Source: Sphagnum compactum (Eukaryota > Bryophyta > Sphagnopsida > Sphagnales). Taken from it: DNA of 64,000 nt. Shown piece after piece: positions 56,939 through 64,000 of the stretch. Numbering within the stretch: position 1 is the stretch's first letter; each line of letters begins with the position of its first letter. The notes beneath the pieces are model-generated. The model did not search any database, was not told the origin of the DNA, and worked only from the letters and a program-made list of their open reading frames with translations. Location of the stretch: positions 9,858,001 through 9,922,000 of the forward strand of contig OZ234500.1 in the NCBI GenBank assembly GCA_965153455.1. Direction: 5' to 3'. The position numbers and the translations under genes were made by a program.

Positions 56939-57284
56939 CTAGTGTGAACCCGGTGCATAATGCACCCGTCGAGCTCCCCCCCGCCCGGTCCTTCCCATTG
57001 CCCACTCTGATTTTTTACCCCGTCGACCCCCCCTCGTCCTTCGCATTTTTCACTCCGATTCTTTAACCCGTTGATTTCCCCCCCCCCCTCGTTCCCTTGT
57101 TATATATAATTAACTTCCTGCCCCGTGCTGCCCCCCCCCCCTCGCCCCGTTACCAAGCCCTATCGTAAAAAATGCATTGCCCGGTTCTGCCATAGAAAAT
57201 GCAGAGGCCGGTTCTGTCATAGAATTGCAACAAAATTGTGGTGTCAGACAGACGCACAGACTTACTGAATTAATATATATAAGA
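56939..57284 (-). mobile_element. Complete short non-autonomous Helitron
   Basis: Read on the minus strand, the element starts TCTTATATATATTAATTCAG (57284 downward) with A before it. It holds a TCTGTCTG-rich start, G-rich tandem units of the type aaaaatgcgaaggacgaggg with gtcgacgggg, then the hairpin CGGGTGCATTATGCACCGGG, and ends TTCACACTAG followed by T. A 5' TC and a 3' hairpin plus CTAG between A and T are the Helitron signature. It is 346 bp and carries no gene. The same units and 3' end occur at 28436-28659. Confidence 0.85.
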
Positions 57285-58671
57285 TTTGATGATTGACCCT
57301 AGGTCCTACCTACCCTAGACCCCTACTAACAACTGTGAGAATTGGACCCAAGGTTAACGAATTGCCCTACCCAAAAGGTTCTGGGTTAGGACAGGTATCA
57401 ACTCAACCCAACTGGTTCCCTTGTGCCAGATAACTGTCAACTATTTTAGCTCAACAATTCATGATACCCTTCAGTTTTAGGCTGAGAATAAGCCTGAAAA
57501 CTCAGATGGGTGTCACCATGATATTGATACCCACCCAACACTGGTTTAAAACTTAAGGACCTCATGTCTTACAAAATATTTAACAAATTGAAATCCAAAG
57601 TGGCTAGTAAATCAGGGCAATCCGAAGTGTTCCCACCCTTCACTATTCTAGTTCAACTGGGCCTTGAGCCATTTGAATCTTTTGTTGGTGAAGCTCTACT
57701 AGCCTAACCTCTAAAATAGCTGAACATCAATAATTATCCAAATTGGGTCAAGCCCCAGAACTAGATCAGGTAAAATCAGCTATTATTACCAAAGGTGAAA
57801 AAAAGTTTGAAAGAAAAAATACATATTACAATAGTTCACACAAATTGATATAAAAATGTAGTTAAATGAAACAAAAAATTTAAGACAGTCTTATTCTGAA
57901 CTTGGACTTTTTACATCATTTTTTATTAGAAATCAAAATGGATTATTTTCAAATATTTATTCACTGCAACCATTCCTGAACCTTTCCAAATATTGAAATT
58001 TATGTATCTAAAATGTCAAAAAAAATTAATTCATGAGAAATGTCACCTGGGTGTCAAGTATCAAGGGGAAAATTCAAAATTTGGAGCAGGTCCTCGTGCT
58101 CGGTAAAGCCCTTGACAAGTGACATTACCAGATTAGGGCCTACACTCAGCTCCCCCACTCTGCCTTGGGCTTTACCCTACACTTAGGGACCTCAAATAAA
58201 CCCTCTAGTTTACCATTTTGGGAGTTGATGATTTTGCATCAGTCATTAGCCAATGTAGTCCCTTCACATCTTCGCCATTCCCTTGTTTGTGTTGCTCTCT
58301 CAATTGACAATGTCGTGGGTTTCATCCTTGTACTTATCCTCCTTTCAGTGGTGGATTAGAAGCTGGAGGATTTGTTCTTTCCAACAAAAGAAAATATCAA
58401 TTGGATGATCTTACAAGGTGGTTTATGTACCATGTCAGGTAGCAGTCTTTTATATATCGCCAGATTTCAAATTTTCAAAAAAAAAAGTGATTTTGGAGGT
58501 TTTCAGTCACCAGAATTGAGGGGGAAAAAAAGTAAAATTTTCCAGATTGATTTTCATTGTGTAAACCAACCAAGCCCACAAAATGTTAGATTTGAACTCA
58601 GAGACACCCATTTAGTTTAGGCATGGGATATTTGTAATATCTATAAATAATCTATCCATGAAGCAAGGTAA
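57285..58671. other. Spacer, no gene recognised
   Basis: AT-rich sequence. A possible short inverted-repeat element with TAAAGCCC ends lies at 58098-58185 (see 49128-49256). No recognisable exon. Confidence 0.45.
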
Positions 58672-58800
58672 TTTGTTTTGTTTTGTTTGTCACGCTGAGA
58701 TCTCCCAAATCATGCCGCTTCATGAGTACGGGTGCACCGACTTGGTTGGAGACTCTTTAGAGCTACTGTGTGGATACTGTTGATTATTGAATCATTCTCT
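58672..58800 (+). repeat. Dispersed repeat family R3, partial copy 3
   Basis: ttgttttgttttgtttgtca and ctgagatctcccaaa match the start of copy 1 (ttgttttgtttgtcactttg, agatctcaaac), followed by a diverged ttgattattgaatcattctc. Only the first part of the family is clear. Confidence 0.45.
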
Positions 58801-59837
58801 CATTGCTACATGTACTTGTATGGGGCAACACATTACTACAAGTAGGCTCTTTACTTCTACATGGCCATGTCCGGAATCTTCCCTTCTTCAACAATTCAAC
58901 AAACTAAAATGTCCATTTATAAAGCTGAATATATGCAAAGATTGAAAGCTACAACCTATATATTAGGGCATGTATATGCAAAAATTCATCAAACAGCCAT
59001 CATTACTAGAAGTAGTTGCAAAACCAATCCGATAGCCATAAAGTAAAAGATGGATAATTTGAAGCCGTTGTTTTCACATGTAGACATCGCTAAATTAAAT
59101 GTAAGGCAAATGTTGATAAATAGGCAAATTTTGGTGCACATAAAATTTGGTTCACTAAATTTCTAATGTAATTGATTTCCAATTGAAATGGGCATGTCCC
59201 TATTTGAAATAACTCCACCTATGTTGAAAGGTTTGTGAAATTGACATTATTTATAATTCAACATTCACACCAAATAAGTGAAAGTTGTCTTGTGAGCTAA
59301 TGTTAATTGATCAGCATAACTTATAAAGAATATCAATTGCATACTCCAAACATGCTTTGGAGGGGTCTCCAAGAAAATATTGTAATCCTTTTTTTTTGTC
59401 AACCTTAATGCTTGTGAATGTGTGGATAATCCAATTATATGTTGAATCCTTGTGGGTACTGTCACACACACACACACATTTAGCTGCAACTCTAATCTGC
59501 ACCATTCTGCTTCTACCTGCTCCCAGATTGTGTTTCCAAGTGCAACTGCAAAAGCAGCATCAACTCATTGTGCACTGTGAACTCCACTGGAGCAGTACAA
59601 TGTTCATGTCAGGGAGACTGGTGGCAAAACCTCCTTGTAGTTTTGAAAATATGGAAAGTTTGGAATGAAGTCTTGAAGTTAAACTAAACTGTGCACAACT
59701 ATTTGTCTATTGGAATTAACAGGATTATCTGAGGTCATATCATGAAGCTGAGTTGTCCTCGGTAAGAAAACAATACTGCACTTGAGAAGTACAGCAACTG
59801 AGGTGGGCATGAGGAAACATCTCACTTGCTTCATGTT
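58801..59837. other. Spacer and probable USP 3' flank
   Basis: No recognisable gene. A (CA)n microsatellite is at about 59465-59478. The last few hundred bases are probably the 3' UTR of the USP gene on the minus strand. Confidence 0.45.
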
Positions 59838-61232
59838 CTAATCATCTAATGGGTCAGAAGGAGTTTCACTGGGATCCCGTCTGATGATGACAACAGGACA
59901 TGGTGCATTCTTTGCACAGTATGAACTCGAACCACCCACAAACATTCTGGCACCCAAAAAGCAAAACAAGGTGGGAATCACAAGGTGATGAATACAATGG
60001 TGCTTCCTCCAGACCCATAATCCTTCATGCAAATGTGAAAGAACGAGATGCAATCTGAAAAACAACCCACTTCACAATTGCAGTAAACAGGACTCATTCT
60101 GTGTCATTAAGATATACTGCTTGACAAATTTCTAGGGTCATGAAAAGAGTGGCAAATATACCTCTGTAGAGTGCCTAGTCCTCGAGAACCCAATACTAGC
60201 AAGTCAGGCTGTCTTTCCTTTGCTTCCTTGCAAATGATAAGCTTGGGATCCCCCTTACTTAACCATGCTTCACAGTCCACCTGTCATCAAAAAATGTGAT
60301 TCTGCTTAAGCCACTTGCACATCTTGTTTTGTATGTTTTGGCATAATCTGCACATACAAAAGCTAGTACCGCAAATACCAGCAGACACCATCTCTTGATA
60401 CAATCCACATTTGCATATGTCCCAATATAAAGCAAATAATTTGGTGCAAGGTCATGAAGACAGAAAAATTATAAAGAGGTGCAAAGACTCGAACAGAATT
60501 TACAGGACTATAAATAAGAAAGGAAAACGAGAACTCAGGCATGTATATAGAGAAGTACCTCAGCTTCGTTGCATCGCTTGACAAAGTATTCAAGTAAAGC
60601 AAGGCCCTTTTGCTTCTCTGTCTTATGATGACTTCTGATATCATTCGCTGTTGTGTACATGCTATCCATGTCTTCATAGCCTGTGGGGATCATAACATCA
60701 ATGAGCTCATCCGATTTACAGATTACTGACATATGGGATTTAGGCATAACAAAAGCCTAGCTTCCAAGGGGACCAATAGATTGAAGAATAAATCTGCATC
60801 TAGATCAGAAACTGGAAAGGATGAAGGTGGGTTATTAGTATGAAGATTAGGGCAAATTATCATCAGCAAGGGAACCAATATAGACCTCTAAAGCCACACA
60901 ATTTTCTATGACCTGCTTTGCAACAAACTGAATGAGAGGTGCCAAAGACTTGGTGTTTTGGAATCTCTTCAATAAATAGAACACACATCATGGATTAAAA
61001 TGAGTTGGGAAATGAGTGGCACATACATACCATCCTCATCTGGGACTTGGACATGGAAGATAAGTATTTTGTACTCCTTTTTGCAGCATGGTCTGAGAAG
61101 CTTGGTGAGAATCCAGTCTAAAGCATTGCGGCTACTGACAGAGGGTTTTGGATACCCTTTGATTGAGTGACTCACAGCTAACATCACTTGCATTTTTGGG
61201 CATATTGATTCTGCAGACTCCTGCTCTGCCAT
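59838..61232 (-). CDS. Universal stress protein (USP-A family)
   Basis: A small soluble protein of the plant USP family; such proteins bind ATP and are linked to stress, hypoxia and desiccation tolerance. Four exons on the minus strand with GT-AG introns: 61232-61031, 60680-60559, 60280-60162 and 59946-59838, giving 183 residues. The sense runs VMLAVSHSIKGYPKPSVSSR, NALDWILTKLL and ILIFHVQVPDEDG, then MDSMYTTANDIR, GLALLEYFVKRCNEAE, VDCEAWLSKGDPKLIICKEA, PDLLVLGSRGLGTLQRMFVG and CPVVIIRRDPSETPSDPLDD. The ATP-binding G-x2-G-x9-G pattern is present at 139-152, but the residue after it is Gly where many members have Ser or Thr. The phases 1-2 and 0 join without loss and no internal stop interrupts it. 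The start at 61232 is the first ATG of the USP sense. Probably functional. Confidence 0.9.
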
Positions 61233-62721
61233 GCTTTATACACCCTGCACATTAGACCATAAGAAATGACAGGAATTTTACGACCATACAACTTTTGTCT
61301 ATCTAAAAGCCAGCTGTTACAGGGGTTGAGAATCCCAAGAAGTTGCCCATACCAAATGCAGAGCTGCTGTCTTAAATTGGGATGCAAGTGGAAGATTGAA
61401 GTTAAACGAAACCCTTACTGCTGATCATAAGGTAGTGTACAGGACCTTCCCATACATGGTGTGACAATACCACATAAGCAAATTACAAAACAAAACCACA
61501 AATGGGTGGGCAAGCTATTGAGCGAGCAAGTGACCACCAAAGAAAATACACTAAATCACATGCAGATTTCTACAAGTTAGTCAGGTCTACAGCAAGCAGC
61601 CCCAAATCATCCCTGCTGGAAGCAAACAATTGTGAACGTCACTGGAGTCATCACATTCAACTAGTCCCAAAGCCACTTTTCAGTCTCAAATAGACTCTCA
61701 AGCATCTTGCAAATTAGGTACCTCCAAGAAGCCACATCTTTATGAATCTCAACTGCATGAGAACAATAAAGTTTGGCATAAGATTCACAACCCCAGATGA
61801 CCATAATATCACAATCTACAGATCTCAGTTTGGGTGTCTGATTTTGTGAGAATCAAATCTTGAGAGTGGAAAGAAAGAAAGAATGCACCTGAAAAACAAA
61901 ACAAAACAAAACAATAAGTACCTTAACTGAAAAAACTTCCTTCCCTCTAGGAGAGTGTATGCATCCTTTGTTGGTCCCAACTGAAAGACTTCAGTCTACA
62001 GAAAGCAATAACAACAATAAGAACAACAAGATCACTGTGAGATCAGGAATAAGTAGTAATGGTATGTTTGCAAATAGTGTGAGCAATAAACTATGTCCCC
62101 AAAATTCATGCCCCTGCCATTAGCCTAGGTCAGAATAGCTGATGAACCCTGGTTGTGAATAGAAATTCTGCTCTTGAAAAGCATGCACCCCCAAGTAATT
62201 AATATGGATCACAGTGAAATAACATAACAACAACAACAAGCTATGAATCAACAAAATGTTGAACAGACACTTGTTTCTCCAAATACACTTGTTGGATGGA
62301 TGCAAGCATGAGTCACTTATTATTTCTAATATCTAGCTGACAAGGATACTTTCCTTCCTTCCTTCCTTCCTTGCTTGTTGTCGTGCATTTTTTTTTGTCT
62401 GTAATAAAGCTTGGTTCTTCTACACGATGTCTTAGGATCTCTTTGTCTTTTGTTAGCAAGTGGGATCTTTTTTTGTGGGCTTCCCCTCTCTTCAGATTCC
62501 CTTACATCTTGGCCCCTTAGAGCTTTAGAGAGGCCAAGGTGAATGTGCATCTACACTAGTCTTACCTTCTTCACCTTCAGTGACCCCTCTTAGTGTAGTA
62601 GGGTATGGCCCTTGGGTGGTGGCAGGCTTGAAATAAGGCACCTAGGATGAAGTAGGCTAATGCCTTTGGGTGGGGGCATTCCAAATATAAGGAGTCTTGG
62701 ATAAGGTTGTAGATGCATACT
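61233..62721. other. USP upstream region and spacer, no other gene
   Basis: Contains the probable promoter and leader of the USP gene (minus strand). An (AAAAC)n run is at about 61893-61913 and a (CTTC)n run at about 62350-62372. No other gene is recognisable. Confidence 0.45.
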
Positions 62722-63070
62722 GAGCATCTCCAAAGGTGCTCAGTATGTGGTCCTCCACAGTAAATTTGGATGAAGAAAATCCAACGTATGCTGGTTTGGC
62801 TCCACATAATTGCGCACGTTGTCGTGGCTGGTAAAGGGCACAGCAGCGCTCTGCAGAAAAGAGTGTGATAAATATGATCTAACTGGTGCTTGGTGTTTCT
62901 GATTGGCCCATCATAATGATTCGTCCAGGTGGTTTGCAATTAGTAGTTCCCCACCTATTTGCTGTCCCAGTTTCAGTTTTATGGATGGGGTTGCAAAAGA
63001 GTACAGAACTGAACTTGGATGTGAAAAATATTTTCGCAGGGTCGCATACTGAGCACCGCTGGAGATGCTC
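62722..63070. mobile_element. MITE with GAGCATCTCC termini
   Basis: The left end reads GAGCATCTCCAAAGGTGCTC and continues AGTATGTGGTCC. The right end on the minus strand reads GAGCATCTCCAGCGGTGCTC and continues AGTATGCGACCC. That is about 32 bp of inverted repeat with four mismatches. The inside (about 285 bp) has no coding frame of interest. GAGCATCTCCA is a widespread plant MITE terminus. No clear target duplication: the flanks are tact and taag. Confidence 0.8.
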
Positions 63071-64000
63071 TAAGTCCGGCACTGCATTTTGGCAATGTCT
63101 CCCACCTGTGGGCCTTACCCATCAATAATGAACAGTAATGATGAGCCGTAATCTACTCCAAATTTTTGTTCTAGTGTTAAGGCCGACCCAATCACAGCTG
63201 CAGTAATTATCGCTGGCGGCCAAGGCGGTTTCAGTCCACATGGTCTTAATTGGGGGTTTTTTTTTTTAATCACCTTACCATACCTACCACTCACAACTGG
63301 AAAAATTTATCAAAATATTTATTTATTTCAACAAAATGGGGGTTCAACAGCCATTATTTTAATATTCCAGAATTTTGATAAAACAAGATTAAGTAAAACA
63401 AGGTACAAAAGCTTTATGAATGAAAATGTGGTAAGTTAGTGGTTGGGACACTCATTCTGAATCTGGTTCACAGAGGCCTGCTGGGGGTAGCCCGGTTTCC
63501 TCTGGATACAAGTTCATTTTCTCTCTCCATGAAATTAGTCCATGGTAATACTCTATGTCATATAGGTAGCTTATTGGTGCAATTACCCACATAGATGAAA
63601 TTTGATTACATGCATATGGGTGAAATAAGGCTAATTTGATGTGGTCACATTTCATGGTCACAAAAGGATTTGGGCAAATTGTTTCTCAAAATGGCTAAAA
63701 ATTGGTGTCTTTCAATGATTTTGGTTGTCAAATTTTGAAAAGGAAATTTAAGTTAGGAAAATTTTTAACCAATAAAAATATGCTGGTTGTTGGGGGGGGG
63801 GGGGGGGTGGTGTGGTTAATCCAACTATTTAATGCCAAATTTCACCAAATTATGTTATTTTTACCTCTACAAAAGAAACGAAGGTAAAATATATTCTTAC
63901 ATAATTTTTTTTAGAAAAATTGTAATGTTTTTTCAAAGTTGTGGATTAATCATTTGTATTTAGTGTCTGATTCATGTTGCTAACAAAATATGGTATTGAG
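63071..64000. other. Spacer, no gene recognised
   Basis: AT-rich sequence with a poly-G tract at about 63793-63807. No exon, element end or RNA gene is recognisable up to the window end. Confidence 0.45.

Overview
The window is nuclear DNA of a land plant. The evidence is a spliced class II HD-Zip transcription factor gene and a spliced plant-type universal stress protein gene, both with GT-AG introns, an inserted piece of plastid ribosomal DNA, and a dense, old mixture of plant-style hAT, Helitron, LINE, Copia and MITE sequence in AT-rich spacer. Nothing fixes the species. Large degraded spacers with only two apparently intact genes in 64 kb suggest a large repeat-rich genome such as a fern, lycophyte or gymnosperm, but that is inference.

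Layout. 0-3.3 kb is AT-rich spacer. 3.32-5.88 kb is a compact, visibly GC-richer hAT element (minus strand) whose transposase is nearly intact, with two frameshifts and no in-frame stop, and looks like the hAT family I know from oomycetes (Phytophthora type). 8.8-9.0 kb is a short TIR element with a second copy at 40.3 kb. 10.6-12.7 kb is an old plant hAT relic. 18.1-21.0 kb is a patchwork of pieces of unrelated host genes: three phase-0 exons of a coiled-coil (WEB-like) protein inside a repeat header and tail, one Sec14-type exon, and the first exon of an AVT6-like amino acid transporter. 22.9-27.96 kb is a decayed autonomous Helitron (Rep plus PIF1-like helicase, minus strand) with a Copia fragment inside it. 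27.95-28.66 kb holds a second copy of the repeat family seen at 18.1 kb and a Helitron 3' terminus. 29.4-33.5 kb has an 83-bp duplication, a satellite-like array of about 102 bp period, and another hAT relic. 35.8-43.7 kb has two LINE relics, a tRNA-like SINE head, and a plastid trnI-16S rRNA insert. 48.5 kb carries a Tourist-like MITE with a TAA duplication. 51.7-53.2 kb is the HD-Zip II gene. 56.94-57.28 kb is a complete short non-autonomous Helitron. 59.8-61.2 kb is the USP gene (minus strand). 62.7-63.1 kb is a MITE with a GAGCATCTCC terminus.

How the parts relate. The two intact host genes are independent and far apart; no operon-like logic applies. Most of the rest is transposon ecology: an autonomous Helitron and Helitron-type termini beside a cluster of captured gene pieces, and a GC-rich hAT that contrasts in composition and decay mode with everything around it. 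All nine nonsense codons that I could place in the Helitron reading frames can be explained by C-to-T or G-to-A transitions, which fits decay under cytosine methylation, whereas the GC-rich hAT has only frameshifts.
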